Counted from the first letter of the stretch, positions 18,205 to 28,277 are shown. The stretch: 64,000 bases of DNA from Aureispira sp050633105 (GCA_050633105.1 JBOEFW010000057.1:28734-92733); one strand, 5' to 3'. The notes: generated by a model from the sequence alone, not told the origin. Numbers and translations: made by a program.

Positions 18205-18323
18205 GTTTTTTAGGTTTGATTTCTGTCTTCTTGTTTAAAAGATACACTTTATATGGTGTTGATCGCAATAATGTAACCTTAAAAATCCATAGATCGCTAT
18301 TAAGGCGCTTTCTGTTTGCTCTC

Positions 18324-18894
18324 TTAGTCTACTTTCCAACTCTTTTCTTGCTGCTTCTTTAAACGACGTGCTTTTGATTTAGCGTAGTCCCAAATATCAT
18401 AACTCAGGTATGTTGTCACAGCAGTGTGTTTGTAAATAATTGGATCAAACTATCTAAAATCGATTTCTAGATAGTTTTAAATGATAACCTGCTAGTATAG
18501 GAATTACCCAATATCCTGTTCCCCATGACACACTACTAAATAAAGGTAAATTTCCAGCTCCCAAAGCCATCAAGAAAAAACCTGTAGACAGTCTTATATT
18601 TCTATAATCATACTCCTATTCAAAACCTTGAAAGGGGAGATGGAGAAAAGAAAATTTACTAAATGCATCATAATAAGGTCCTTTTTGTGGATTAGGATCA
18701 AGAGCTCTCACCGTTGTAGCTTCTTGTAAAACCACACATCGCTCATCTTCCACAAATTCGTCAGTATCACCTTTTTTATAATAAAAAGGATAAGCTTGCC
18801 CTTTGTAATAATAAATAACGTCTACGTTGTTTGACTGGCTGCTAATTGCTGGCTGGTTAGCAGTAGGCAATTCTTGATTAACATTTTTCAACAA
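18324..18894 (-). pseudogene. Decayed gene encoding a small membrane protein
   Basis: Three adjoining pieces look like one broken gene. The first (92 residues, TTG start, 18616-18894) ends at a TAG. The same frame continues through that TAG for another 53 codons (18454-18615) with a hydrophobic segment, STGFFLMALGAG and GTGYWVIPILAGYHLKL. A second frame then encodes YKHTAVTTYLSYDIWDYAKS and a basic tail up to 18324. This suggests one nonsense change and one frameshift. Its start overlaps the U-tract of the atpC terminator, so it has no visible promoter. I cannot assign a family. Confidence 0.45.
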
Positions 18895-18928
18895 AAAAAT
18901 CTCCTATAGCAATAATGCTATAGGAGAT
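18893..18928 (-). terminator. atpC: Terminator of the atpD-atpC operon
   Basis: ATCTCCTATAGCA (18899-18911) pairs perfectly with TGCTATAGGAGAT (18916-18928) around a 4-base loop. A U-run follows on the minus strand, 37 bases beyond the atpC stop. Confidence 0.92.
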
Positions 18929-18964
18929 CAAAAAAGCAGTTATAAAAAGCTGAAACAGCCTTAC

Positions 18965-19213
18965 TTATGCTTCTACTGTTTCTAATAAGATAGAAACTTT
19001 ATTATTGAGAACTTCTAAGAACCCACCTGTTGTTTGAAAACTTAGTTGTTGGTTATCACTAGTTTTTACATCTACTGCACCTGCTTTAAGAGAAGCAACA
19101 ATAGGAGCGTGGTTTTCTAGAATCTCTAATTTTCCGTTTTCACCAGGTGTATTAACGGCAGTAACTTGGCCGCTGTATACTGTTTTACCAGGTGTCAAAA
19201 TAATTAATTCCAT
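18965..19213 (-). CDS. atpC: ATP synthase epsilon subunit (short form)
   Basis: 82 residues covering only the N-terminal beta-sandwich of subunit epsilon of the F1 sector: MELIILTPGKTVYSGQVTAV, TPGENGKLEILENHAPIVA, LKAGAVDV. The C-terminal helical pair that inhibits ATP hydrolysis in E. coli is absent. Short epsilon subunits of this size are usual in Bacteroidota, so this is not a truncation. It follows atpD by 81 bases and ends at a strong terminator. Confidence 0.95.
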   Translation of the reverse strand: MELIILTPGKTVYSGQVTAVNTPGENGKLEILENHAPIVASLKAGAVDVKTSDNQQLSFQTTGGFLEVLNNKVSILLETVEA

Positions 19214-19294
19214 GTGATAAAGAATATAGAAAACGGGAAGCGATAAAGTAGTTCAATACGTTTCGCTTCGCGTTTTGTTTATGGATAAGATGGA

Positions 19295-20818
19295 TTAAGC
19301 TTCTACTTCCGCTAACATTTTTTTACCCTTAGCGATTGCATCATCGATGTTACCTACTAAGTTAAATGCTGCTTCTGGATATTCATCTACTTCACCATCC
19401 ATAATCATGGTAAATCCTTTAATCGTCTCTTCAATGTCTACCAATACCCCTTCCAAACCAGTAAACTGCTCTGCTACGTGGAATGGTTGAGACAAGAAAC
19501 GTTGTACACGACGAGCGCGAGAAACGATCAATCTATCTTCTTCAGACAATTCTTCCATACCCAAAATTGCGATAATATCTTGCAATTCTTTGTAGCGTTG
19601 TAGCATGAAGATAACACGCTGTGCACAGTCATAATGCTTATCACCAACAATTGCTCTAGTTAAGATCTTAGATGTAGAATCCAATGGATCTACTGCTGGG
19701 TAGATACCTAAAGAAGCCAATTTACGACTTAGTACAGTCGTAGCATCCAAGTGAGCAAAAGTAGTAGCAGGAGCTGGATCCGTTAAATCATCCGCTGGTA
19801 CATAAACGGCTTGTACAGAAGTAATAGATCCACGTTTAGTAGAAGTAATACGCTCTTGCATCATTCCCATCTCTGTTGCCAAAGTTGGCTGGTAACCTAC
19901 TGCTGAAGGCATACGTCCCAACAAAGCAGATACCTCCGCACCAGCTTGTGTAAAACGGAAGATGTTATCAATAAAGAACAAGATATCACGACCTTTGGCT
20001 TCGCTAGCATCTCCATCACGGAAGTGCTCTGCGATAGTCAAACCAGATAAAGCTACACGAGCACGGGCTCCTGGAGGCTCATTCATCTGACCAAATACTA
20101 GAGTAGCTTTAGAATCTTCCAAGGCTTTCATATCCACCTTAGATAAATCCCATCCACCGCTTTCCATAGAATGTTTGAATTCGTCGCCATAGTTGATAAC
20201 ATCCGATTCTAAAAACTCACGCAACAAATCGTTCCCTTCACGAGTACGCTCTCCTACACCAGCAAATACAGAAATACCTTCATAGGCTTTGGCAATGTTA
20301 TTTACCAATTCCATAATCAAAACGGTCTTTCCTACACCAGCACCACCAAACAAACCAATCTTTCCACCTTTCAAGTAAGGGGCGATCAAATCTACTACCT
20401 TAATACCTGTAAACAAAAGTTCAGAACTAGTAGCTAGTTCGTCAAATTTTGGCGGCTTGCGGTGAATAGAACTTTTTTGCTCAACAGTAGCAGTGATGGG
20501 TCCAATACCGTCAATGGTATCTCCTACTACGTTTAATAAACGACCTTTGATCGCGTTGGTAGTAGGCATTTGGATAGGATATCCAGTATCAACACAGATT
20601 GTTCCTCTTGTCAAACCTTCTGTACCGTCCATTGCGATGGTACGAACACTGTCTTCTCCTAAGTGCTTTTGACACTCCAATACTACAACTTCACCATTAG
20701 GCTTAGTAACAGTAAGTGCGTTTAGAATTTCTGGCAATTTAGCGCCTGCTTCTGAAGAGAAGTTAACGTCGACGACAGGGCCAATGATCTGCTTGATGCG
20801 TCCAATATTTTGTGACAT
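19295..20818 (-). CDS. atpD: ATP synthase beta subunit
   Basis: Catalytic beta subunit of F1Fo ATP synthase, 507 residues, full length. Walker A is GGAGVGKT (158-165); the Walker B region reads ILFFIDNIFRFTQAG; ALSGLTIAEHFRD and the family signature near PAVDPLDSTS are intact. Only atpD and atpC are here, as in other Bacteroidota where these two genes lie apart from the main atp operon. A TAnnTTTG element precedes the gene. Confidence 0.99.
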   Translation of the reverse strand: MSQNIGRIKQIIGPVVDVNFSSEAGAKLPEILNALTVTKPNGEVVVLECQKHLGEDSVRTIAMDGTEGLTRGTICVDTGYPIQMPTTNAIKGRLLNVVGDTIDGIGPITATVEQKSSIHRKPPKFDELATSSELLFTGIKVVDLIAPYLKGGKIGLFGGAGVGKTVLIMELVNNIAKAYEGISVFAGVGERTREGNDLLREFLESDVINYGDEFKHSMESGGWDLSKVDMKALEDSKATLVFGQMNEPPGARARVALSGLTIAEHFRDGDASEAKGRDILFFIDNIFRFTQAGAEVSALLGRMPSAVGYQPTLATEMGMMQERITSTKRGSITSVQAVYVPADDLTDPAPATTFAHLDATTVLSRKLASLGIYPAVDPLDSTSKILTRAIVGDKHYDCAQRVIFMLQRYKELQDIIAILGMEELSEEDRLIVSRARRVQRFLSQPFHVAEQFTGLEGVLVDIEETIKGFTMIMDGEVDEYPEAAFNLVGNIDDAIAKGKKMLAEVEA

Positions 20819-20874
20819 AAGTTGCGGACTTTATACTATGTGTATTCGATGAATAATCTATTTCTAATTTGCGG

Positions 20875-20882
20875 CAAAGATA
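20875..20882 (-). promoter_or_regulatory. atpD: Bacteroidota-type -7 element for atpD
   Basis: Minus-strand TATCTTTG fits TAnnTTTG, 57 bases before the atpD ATG. No exact -33 TTG is seen at 18-19 bases. Confidence 0.4.
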
Positions 20883-21021
20883 AGAGTTTATGTGGTGAAA
20901 TAAAAGAACTTCTAACAATAAAGTGAGTTTAATTTCACATTCTGTAATTTTGGGAAGTGCTTATGCTCCTTCTAATCCATTTCAAGCAGTTGGCAAAGTA
21001 CGTTAAAAACCGTATAAAAGG

Positions 21022-21050
21022 TTGATTCTAATGCAAAACAGCTACCTTTG
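21022..21050 (+). promoter_or_regulatory. Bacteroidota-type promoter
   Basis: TTG at 21022-21024, an 18-base spacer, then TACCTTTG (TAnnTTTG) at 21043-21050. Transcription should begin near 21056. This leaves an in-frame TTG at 21060 almost leaderless and favours the ATG at 21096 as start of the barrel gene. Confidence 0.6.
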
Positions 21051-21095
21051 TACTGACTTTTGTACAAATCAAAAGTTTTGTCATTGCTATTAAGG

Positions 21096-22511
21096 ATGTT
21101 TTGGAATATGTTGCTGCGCAGTTATTTATTTTTAGTTTTTTACTTCCTCTCTTCTACACTTTGGGCGCAAGTCGTTCTAGTTTATGTTAAATCCATTGAC
21201 TTAGAAGGCCTCCGCCAAACCAAGGCGTCTTTAGTCTACCATGAATTGGATTTCCAAGAAGGGGACTCCATTGCTTTGGAAGAATTGATGCCTGCCCTAG
21301 AGCGCAATCGCCGTTATTTAATTAACACCTTATTATTCAGAAGTGTTGTTGTTAACATTGGTACTTGGGAAGGCAGTTCTGTCAGCATCAAAATTACCGT
21401 ACAAGAAAATTGGTACATCTTTCCTTTGCCTCAATTTGAATTGGCAGATCGCAATTTTAATGTTTGGTGGGATCGACACCAACGCGATTTGAGACGAACA
21501 AATATCGGCCTTTGGTTGATTTGGCGCAATCTGTCAGGTTACAATGATTTATTCAAAGCGATTGTCCAATTTGGTTATACTCGAAAATTTGAATTGGATT
21601 ACACTTTGCCTCCTATGGGCCGTGCTCGAAAATTTGGATTTAATGTCAATGCCCTTTATTCTGATAACAAAGAAGTCGCTTACCAAACTATTCACAATAA
21701 GTTAGCTTTTTATAACAACTATGATAGCCAAGAGCGCCAGTATCAACGTATTCGTGGGCGGGTGATCGGTTACTATCGTCCTAGCTTATTACAAGCTCAT
21801 CAACTAGAATTGAATTTTTTGCACTTGCGCATTCATCCTAATGTATTGGCATTAAATGATAACTATTTCCAAGCAGGGCAGCTCTTGCAACGCTCTTTTT
21901 CCATCAAATACAGTTACCAGATAGATCGACGTGATATTCAAACTTATCCTTTGAAAGGGTATTTCATTAGCAGTAGTTTAAACAAGCAAGGCTTAGGTAT
22001 TTTTAAGGACGTAGACTTGTGGCAAGGCCGAGTAAATTTGGCCTATTATCATTCCTTTGATCAACATTTTAGTATTGGAATACAAGCCAAAGGCCAACTT
22101 ACTTGGAGTCGAGAACGCCTTGGTTATAATAATAATAGAGCACTTGGTTTTTATGAGAACGATGTCCGTGGTTACCAATATTATGTCATCGACGGGCAAG
22201 CCTTTGCCTTCTTCCAAGGCGATTTGAACTGGAAGTTATTAGAATTTAACCTCCCTTTGTTCAAAAAAGCACCCTCTGGTTACTTGAATAGTTTGCCCAT
22301 ACGACTGCATTTTCGTTACCATTTAGATTATGGTTATGTTTGGGATCGTTATTATGCCCTCAATAATCCTTTGAGCAACACCCACTTGATGGGCACTGGA
22401 TTTGGGCTAGATTTTGTTTTTTATGCCTACAACATTATTGTGCAATTAGAATACACTTTCAATAAAAGCGGCGAAAAAGGTTTATATTTACGCTATCAAT
22501 TCAATTTTTAG
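21096..22511 (+). CDS. POTRA-containing outer-membrane beta-barrel protein
   Basis: About 471 residues. A signal peptide (hydrophobic to STLWAQ) is followed by a POTRA-like domain (VKSIDLEGLRQTKASLVYHE, YLINTLLFRSVVVNIGT). The barrel has alternating aromatic strands, including KYSYQIDRRDIQTYPLKGYF, a wording typical of BamA/TamA-type barrels, and ends in a beta strand with terminal Phe (YLRYQFNF). It is shorter than BamA, with a single POTRA, and may be a two-partner or lipid-related Omp85 relative. It sits just upstream of nadK on the same strand. Confidence 0.75.
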   Translation: MFWNMLLRSYLFLVFYFLSSTLWAQVVLVYVKSIDLEGLRQTKASLVYHELDFQEGDSIALEELMPALERNRRYLINTLLFRSVVVNIGTWEGSSVSIKITVQENWYIFPLPQFELADRNFNVWWDRHQRDLRRTNIGLWLIWRNLSGYNDLFKAIVQFGYTRKFELDYTLPPMGRARKFGFNVNALYSDNKEVAYQTIHNKLAFYNNYDSQERQYQRIRGRVIGYYRPSLLQAHQLELNFLHLRIHPNVLALNDNYFQAGQLLQRSFSIKYSYQIDRRDIQTYPLKGYFISSSLNKQGLGIFKDVDLWQGRVNLAYYHSFDQHFSIGIQAKGQLTWSRERLGYNNNRALGFYENDVRGYQYYVIDGQAFAFFQGDLNWKLLEFNLPLFKKAPSGYLNSLPIRLHFRYHLDYGYVWDRYYALNNPLSNTHLMGTGFGLDFVFYAYNIIVQLEYTFNKSGEKGLYLRYQFNF

Positions 22512-22596
22512 GAAAAAGTACCCTCTTTGGGTTCTATATTTCTTTATACTAGGACAACTTCTATCATTTTTTCGCCTCCAACCCTTTGTAGACATT

Positions 22597-23481
22597 TTGA
22601 ACATCGCCATTTACAGCCGCTTTCTCAAAGAAGAACATGTTGCTTTTGTACAACAATTGTTTGATGCCTTGGCAAAACGCTCTACCAATTTATTCTTATT
22701 TGAAGAGTATTACCAAAGCTTCAATAAACGCATTTCTTTAGCACAGCTTCCGCAAACGTTTAGTGACCATGCCGCTTTTAAACGCCAAGAAATTGATGTG
22801 GTGATTAGTTTGGGGGGAGATGGGACTATTCTCGATGTGGTCACCATTGTCCGCGATACAGGGGTGCCGATCATGGGTATCAACCTAGGACGTTTGGGCT
22901 TCTTAGCGATGATTGAGAAAAATCGTCTAGAACAAGCCTTGGATATGCTTTATAATAAGAGCTATGCCTTAGATCAACGTTCGGTACTTTATTTGGAGTC
23001 CTCTCCTAGTCTATTTGGAGACAAGAACTTTGCCTTAAATGACTTTACCATTCTCAAAAGAGACACCTCCTCCATGGTCATTATACACACTTATGTGAAT
23101 GGGGAATTTTTGAACTCGTATTGGGCGGATGGCATTATTGTCGCTACTCCTACGGGCTCTACAGGCTACTCTTTGAGTTGTGGTGGGCCTATTATTTTTC
23201 CAAAATCAGGCAACTTTATTATTACACCAGTAGCCCCTCATAATTTAAATGTCCGCCCAATTGTTCTATCTGATACGGCTGTTATTTCATTTGAAGTAGA
23301 GGGCCGCGCCAAGAACTTTTTGTGTACGTTAGATTCTCGTTATGAGACGATTGATACTAATTTTCAATTGGCTGTTCGCAAAGCAGATTTTGAAATCAAC
23401 TTAATTCGCTTCACCGATCGCAATTTCTTATACATGATTCGCGAAAAACTGAAGTGGGGGATTGATTCTAGGAATTACTAA
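22597..23481 (+). CDS. nadK: NAD kinase
   Basis: 294 residues; phosphorylates NAD to NADP with ATP in the cytoplasm. Key motifs are intact: SLGGDGTILD (about residue 72), GINLGRLGFLA, the NAD-binding LNDFTILK and PTGSTGYSLSCGGP (about 186-199). The start must be TTG at 22597, since the protein begins at MNIAIYSR as in relatives and no upstream in-frame ATG fits. In many Bacteroidota nadK lies with porG, uppS and bamA. Here a membrane-protein gene and a porG-like gene follow. Confidence 0.96.
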   Translation: MNIAIYSRFLKEEHVAFVQQLFDALAKRSTNLFLFEEYYQSFNKRISLAQLPQTFSDHAAFKRQEIDVVISLGGDGTILDVVTIVRDTGVPIMGINLGRLGFLAMIEKNRLEQALDMLYNKSYALDQRSVLYLESSPSLFGDKNFALNDFTILKRDTSSMVIIHTYVNGEFLNSYWADGIIVATPTGSTGYSLSCGGPIIFPKSGNFIITPVAPHNLNVRPIVLSDTAVISFEVEGRAKNFLCTLDSRYETIDTNFQLAVRKADFEINLIRFTDRNFLYMIREKLKWGIDSRNY

Positions 23482-23493
23482 TACAATCTGCAT

Positions 23494-24057
23494 ATGAAAT
23501 GGAGTTATCTAATTGGTGCTTTGCTATTAAGTACTATTTTTTATTGGTTAGGTTGGGCGATAGTTAACATTTTCAGAGAAGAAGGAACACCAAAAAAACA
23601 CTTCTCTACTTCCTTGAAACAGTTGTTTGCTGTTTCTACTTTAACCAAAATAGAAGCTTGGTTCTTAGCAGAGCAATTAATGGCTGTAATACTTGGTTTT
23701 TCCTTTTCTACGATCATTTTTTATACAGCTTGGTCAACAAATATGGAATGGACAACGGACCAACCAACTTGGATTCCATTTTCATTATTATTATTGCTGA
23801 GTTTTATTTGTTGTGTTCCTTTGATGTTTTGGAGTCTACGTATCTTTGGGCTTCTTAGTTTACTAGCAGGAGGCGAGATAGATATGATTGATGTACATTG
23901 GCTAAAATGGCTGCAACGAGTATTCAAAAAGCAAGAAGAAAAACAAGGCTGCCTAAAAAGTATCCTTACAATAGCACAATTCTTAGTGCTTTGTATCCAA
24001 TTCTTCTTTAGTTATACGTTTTGTTATATCGTTTTAAAAATGGCTTTCAGTAGTTAG
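23494..24057 (+). CDS. Membrane protein of unknown function
   Basis: 187 residues with about four hydrophobic segments: residues 5-27, 65-85, 97-125 and 160-183. No conserved motif was recognised. The segment between the third and fourth helices is basic and amphipathic (HWLKWLQRVFKKQEEK) and probably cytoplasmic. It begins 12 bases after nadK, so the two are likely cotranscribed. Confidence 0.65.
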   Translation: MKWSYLIGALLLSTIFYWLGWAIVNIFREEGTPKKHFSTSLKQLFAVSTLTKIEAWFLAEQLMAVILGFSFSTIIFYTAWSTNMEWTTDQPTWIPFSLLLLLSFICCVPLMFWSLRIFGLLSLLAGGEIDMIDVHWLKWLQRVFKKQEEKQGCLKSILTIAQFLVLCIQFFFSYTFCYIVLKMAFSS

Positions 24058-24338
24058 TGTATTGTTTATAAAACATTTATTCTTACATTGCGCTCTTTAG
24101 CAACGGAATAAAAAATCCTTAGATTCTATACAACAAACACCTTAAATCTGTCGTTCTCCTAGACAGCCTGACAACTCCTTTTCTAATTGCTACACCTTCT
24201 AAAAATACAGTCTATAGTAACAATTCTCTACTTCAATTTATCTTATTACCAGCTTATCACACTAGAATAATTTATCCTCAATCACCCTGAAGATAGGTTA
24301 ATACCCTTTTATGAATTATTCTAACAAATAAACAACAA

Positions 24339-25160
24339 GTGAGACGACTACTATTAATGGGTTGTGCCCTACTACTCGTAAGCAGCCTTCAAGCTCAATA
24401 TTGGGAAATTAGTGGTGCCATTGGCGCTACCAGTTACCACGGCGATTTAGCCCCTGATTTTTCTATGCAAACACCTGGTATGAGTGCCAATGTAATGGTT
24501 CATCGAAATATAGACCCTCGTGTATCTATCCGAATGGGCTTGAGCATGGGTACCATCAGTGCCTCTGATGCAGCCTCTAAAAACGACTACAACAAAGCCC
24601 GTAATTTGAGTTTTCAATCCACTATTTTTGAAGGCTCTTTAGGTTTAGAATTTAACTTTTTACCCTTCCATCACCATTCTTTGAAAGGAAGAAATGTTAA
24701 TCAATATACCCCCTATTTAGTGGCTGGTTTTGGAGTTTTCCATCACAAACCACAGGCAAACTTCGGGGGCAATTTATATTCTCTGCAACCACTGGGCACA
24801 GAAGGACAAGTCCGTGGGGAAGAATATTCCTTGATGCAGCCTGCTTTTATTTTGGGAGCAGGTTTCAAGATTGATATTGGTTCTCAATGGGGGATTGTTA
24901 TCGAAGGAGCGACCCGTTTATTGTTTTTTGACTACTTGGATGATGTGAGCGGCACCTATGCTGATCGTAGAGTTATTGCTACTAATCGCGGTTCTTTGGG
25001 AGCATCTGCTGCTGCCTTGTCGGATCGTTCAGGAGAAATAGGTGAAAGAATTGGTCATCCCAATCGTCAACGTGGAGATGCCAATACCAACGATGGGTAT
25101 ACCATGTTTAGCATTGGAATACTCTACACCATGCGCCAACAACGCTGCCCTGCTTGGTAA
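24339..25160 (+). CDS. porG: PorG-like outer-membrane protein (DUF6089 type)
   Basis: 273 residues with a signal peptide (GTG start, RRLLLMG to LQAQ). It opens with YWEISGAIGATSYHGDL, followed by barrel strands and the segment TPYLVAGFGVFHHKPQAN, both typical of the DUF6089/PorG family. PorG is an outer-membrane component of the type IX secretion system that contacts the PorK-PorN rings. Location near nadK matches the usual neighbourhood. The GTG start at 24339 gives the better signal; the ATG at 24357 would shorten it. The symbol is by family resemblance and context. Confidence 0.78.
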   Translation: MRRLLLMGCALLLVSSLQAQYWEISGAIGATSYHGDLAPDFSMQTPGMSANVMVHRNIDPRVSIRMGLSMGTISASDAASKNDYNKARNLSFQSTIFEGSLGLEFNFLPFHHHSLKGRNVNQYTPYLVAGFGVFHHKPQANFGGNLYSLQPLGTEGQVRGEEYSLMQPAFILGAGFKIDIGSQWGIVIEGATRLLFFDYLDDVSGTYADRRVIATNRGSLGASAAALSDRSGEIGERIGHPNRQRGDANTNDGYTMFSIGILYTMRQQRCPAW

Positions 25161-25310
25161 ACAAGCATTTTTTCAAAGTTGGTTTACTTCCTAAGCTTCT
25201 ATAAAGGTTTTATGCTACAAGACTAGTATATTGTAGCCCTTTTCTTGCTCTACTTATCAAAGACGCAGAAAATAGCCTTCTTATACCCTTCATACAGCTA
25301 TCAACGACCT

Positions 25311-26678
25311 ATGCGCCAACTGTTACTTGTCTTATTTATTTTCATATTAAGCCTTTTAGGCTTAGTTGCTTTATTCAATACTGTTACCAATACTTCTAAA
25401 CAGAGTAATATTGTCTTAGCAACCAACCTACCTGACTACCCCAAAGCCGAACAACATTTGACAGAAGCCTTGCAATGGCAGAGTAGTGCTGACAGTATGG
25501 GCAAGGCACAGTTGGTAGAATTTTACGCTTGGATACGGCAAGCGTATCCCTTGTTATTCAATAATCCCAATATAGAATGGCAAGAGTTCGGTCCTTCTAA
25601 TTGGGTTGCCAAATGGATTGGAAGAAAGGAAGATTTAGCCCCTATTGTATGGATGGCAAGTCCTGAAGTAACTGTTCCCACTAAAACACAGCAAGCCGCT
25701 TGGTCGGTCCCTCCTTTCTCTGGTAGTTTAACTAGTACACATATCTATGGAAAAGGTAGTCAAGGAGGCAAGGCTGCCATGATTGCAATGTTGGAAGTAC
25801 TCCATCATTTAGTGGCGCATGACCGCCTTCCAGATCGCACTCTTTATTTAGCGTTTCCCTTTCCTGCTCAAGTAGGGGAAGCAGAAGTTTTAAAGACATT
25901 AAACTATTCTGGAACCACCCCAGAATACATCCTTCAAACAGGAGGAGGAATTGCTGAAGGGTTATTATGGGAATTGCCAACACCTGTTGCTTTATTAGGA
26001 GTAGGTCAATTAGCGAAAGCACAAATTACCCTTGTCAGAAAAAAGCCAACCATTAACTGGATCACTTTTCTTCAACGCTTAGAACAACAAATGCCTGCAG
26101 CGGATTTAGAGCAAGAGGTCGCCCAACAGTTATTAGCACAATTGAGTCCTGAATTGCCCTTTCAACAGCGTTTTATTTTTTCTAACTCTTGGTTGTTAAA
26201 TTGGACTAAAGCGACTTATTTTCCTCCTAGTTCTCTCCCACTAGAACTAGTGGGGACCACTCCTCAGTTAATCCCGACTTTACCTGATTCTGATACTGCT
26301 TTATTGCAGATTACAGCGCCTCATCTAGAAGAGAGTGTGTTGATTAACATCAAAGAGTTATTAAAAAAAGATTCTGTTTATGTGGTAGGTAATTGGACAG
26401 AGCAGCAAGGCCAAAAAACAGCCGCTATCGACAGTCGTTCTTATCGTCTATTAGGAAACACCTGCAAGGAGGTTTTTCCTAACTTAATCACGGCACCTGT
26501 TTGGGTCAAAAGAAACCCTAAAGTTAAACAGTCTATGGACCGCTTTTTCTTTCAACCAACCTTTCAAGATCCTGACTCTTGGGAGAAAGCAAAACTAGAC
26601 GTTAACGAACGTATTAGTCGCAAAAATTACAAGCAACTGCTTCAATTTTACCATCAACTACTAAGCAATAGCATTTAG
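25311..26678 (+). CDS. M20-peptidase-like protein, catalytic residues lost
   Basis: About 455 residues with an N-terminal membrane anchor (QLLLVLFIFILSLLGLVALF), then the outline of PM20D1-like M20 carboxypeptidases: LVEFYAWIRQAYPLLF, VWMASPEVTVP where HxDVVP is expected, HIYGKGSQGGKAAMIAMLEV where GRGA-D-KG is expected, and LYLAFPFPAQVGE where the catalytic Glu pair should be. The metal His, Asp and Glu residues are thus missing, so it is probably a pseudoenzyme. The ATG at 25311 is preferred because it starts the hydrophobic anchor. It ends at the base before the convergent gene begins. Confidence 0.6.
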   Translation: MRQLLLVLFIFILSLLGLVALFNTVTNTSKQSNIVLATNLPDYPKAEQHLTEALQWQSSADSMGKAQLVEFYAWIRQAYPLLFNNPNIEWQEFGPSNWVAKWIGRKEDLAPIVWMASPEVTVPTKTQQAAWSVPPFSGSLTSTHIYGKGSQGGKAAMIAMLEVLHHLVAHDRLPDRTLYLAFPFPAQVGEAEVLKTLNYSGTTPEYILQTGGGIAEGLLWELPTPVALLGVGQLAKAQITLVRKKPTINWITFLQRLEQQMPAADLEQEVAQQLLAQLSPELPFQQRFIFSNSWLLNWTKATYFPPSSLPLELVGTTPQLIPTLPDSDTALLQITAPHLEESVLINIKELLKKDSVYVVGNWTEQQGQKTAAIDSRSYRLLGNTCKEVFPNLITAPVWVKRNPKVKQSMDRFFFQPTFQDPDSWEKAKLDVNERISRKNYKQLLQFYHQLLSNSI

Positions 26679-27542
26679 TTACTTCCCCAATAGCGATTGG
26701 TCACGCAGTTGGTATTCCATCACGTAATTCACTTCATCAACATCCATTACAAACGTCCCTTGCTCATAGAGTTGTTCCAATTTATACTTGGCCTCTTCAA
26801 TTGAAATTTTACTTTTCAGGCACAAGAGTGTTGGCGTCAAACGACCATCATGCTCAATGGCTAATTGAATAACATCGGCATCAGGAATTTTAATTCGACC
26901 TTCTAGATCGGGTAAATGAGTAGGAGTTGTTCGACCTCTAAGGCTTTCCAATTCCTCTTTAAGCTTATTAGGAGTTGTAGCTGTCTTTTTTGTTGATATG
27001 GCAGCAGGGTTAATCACATAAATGTAGTGCATTCCTTTGAATAGATAACTCACTTGTTTATTCTTCAACAAACGATTCAATAAAGCTTTGGCCTCATAGA
27101 TGTCAATATCAAAAATCACTACTAATTCGGCTAAGGTTACTTGATAATCAGAAGCGTACAACAACAATGCTTGTGTGACTTCTTCATTGCTCATTTGATC
27201 CAAATCCATCTTTGGAATAGCTTCTAAAGGCACATTCTCTACCAATTGATAAACACCTGTAGAAGTACCGCCAGCATTATAAAAGCTTTTGAGAGCGCCA
27301 TATTGACTCAAATAAGCCAAGTGTTTCTTGGCTCTTTTTAGATCCAAACCTACCGCTTCTGCCAATTGCTTGGCTGTAATAAAGTGATTGGTTTTGTTGA
27401 TTAGCTGAAATAATTCTGCATCTTTTATGATTGTTTGGATCTTTCGATGAGCTTCTTTTTCTTTTTGGTAAGCCCAATACCCTAACAGGATCAATAAAAC
27501 ACCTACTAAAAGAAGAGAACCTACAACAAATATATCTGTCAT
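26679..27542 (-). CDS. Membrane-anchored protein with three winged-helix domains
   Basis: 287 residues, unknown family. One N-terminal membrane helix (residues 4-24) is followed by a basic stretch, then three winged-helix-like repeats: about 42-105 (HFITAKQLAEAVGLDLKRAK), 115-180 (VTLAELVVIFDIDIYEAKAL) and 215-280 (RLTPTLLCLKSKISIEEAKY). It is a tandem paralogue of the gene upstream, which is split by an inserted element. The two copies are closest in the third domain (IPDADVIQLAIEHDGRLTP identical). Membrane tethering of DNA-binding-type domains suggests a signalling or protein-interaction role, which is inference. Confidence 0.65.
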   Translation of the reverse strand: MTDIFVVGSLLLVGVLLILLGYWAYQKEKEAHRKIQTIIKDAELFQLINKTNHFITAKQLAEAVGLDLKRAKKHLAYLSQYGALKSFYNAGGTSTGVYQLVENVPLEAIPKMDLDQMSNEEVTQALLLYASDYQVTLAELVVIFDIDIYEAKALLNRLLKNKQVSYLFKGMHYIYVINPAAISTKKTATTPNKLKEELESLRGRTTPTHLPDLEGRIKIPDADVIQLAIEHDGRLTPTLLCLKSKISIEEAKYKLEQLYEQGTFVMDVDEVNYVMEYQLRDQSLLGK

Positions 27543-28268
27543 AATAATTAAGCGTCTAATAAGGATTTGTCACGTAATTGGTATTCCATTACATAATTGG
27601 ATTCATCAACATCCATTACAAAAGTCCCTTGTTCATAGAGTTCCTCTAACTTTTGCTTGGCTTCTTCAATTGAAATCTTGCTTTTGAGACACAAGAGTGT
27701 TGGTGTTAAGCGTCCATCATGCTCAATGGCTAATTGAATAACATCAGCATCAGGGATTTTGATTCGTCCGATTTCTGTTGGAGTCGGAATGACCATCCGT
27801 TTAACATCTTCTAATTTATCTTTTAAAAGATCTTTTCTATCCGTGTAATTAGAAAAATTGCGTTGCTGCTGAATCGAACGATCAATGACATAAATATGTT
27901 TCATCCCTTTTCGCAAACGGCTAACCAATTTACTTTTACGCAACCGTTTTAGTACCTCCTTTGCTTCATAAATATCAATATTAAAGATCACTACCAATTC
28001 TGCAATGGTCACTTGATAATCTCGTGCATAACGCAAAATAGTTTTCACCACCTCCTTATCAGACATTTGGTTAACATCCATCGTTGGAATTGCTTCTAAT
28101 GGTACATTCTCTGGCAATTGAAAAACACCTTTTTGAACACCACTAGAGTCGTAGTACCCTCGAATTACTTTTTGATAAGTGAGGTACCAAAGGCGTTTAT
28201 AGGCTACTTTTTGATCCATTCCTGTTACTTCCGCCAATTGTTCTGCGGTAATGAAATGGTTGGTTTTG

Positions 28269-28277
28269 TTCATCAAG
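28269..28277. repeat. Target-site duplication, left copy
   Basis: TTCATCAAG directly next to the left inverted end of the 205-bp element; identical to 28483-28491. The 9-bp size fits several DDE transposase families. Confidence 0.85.
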
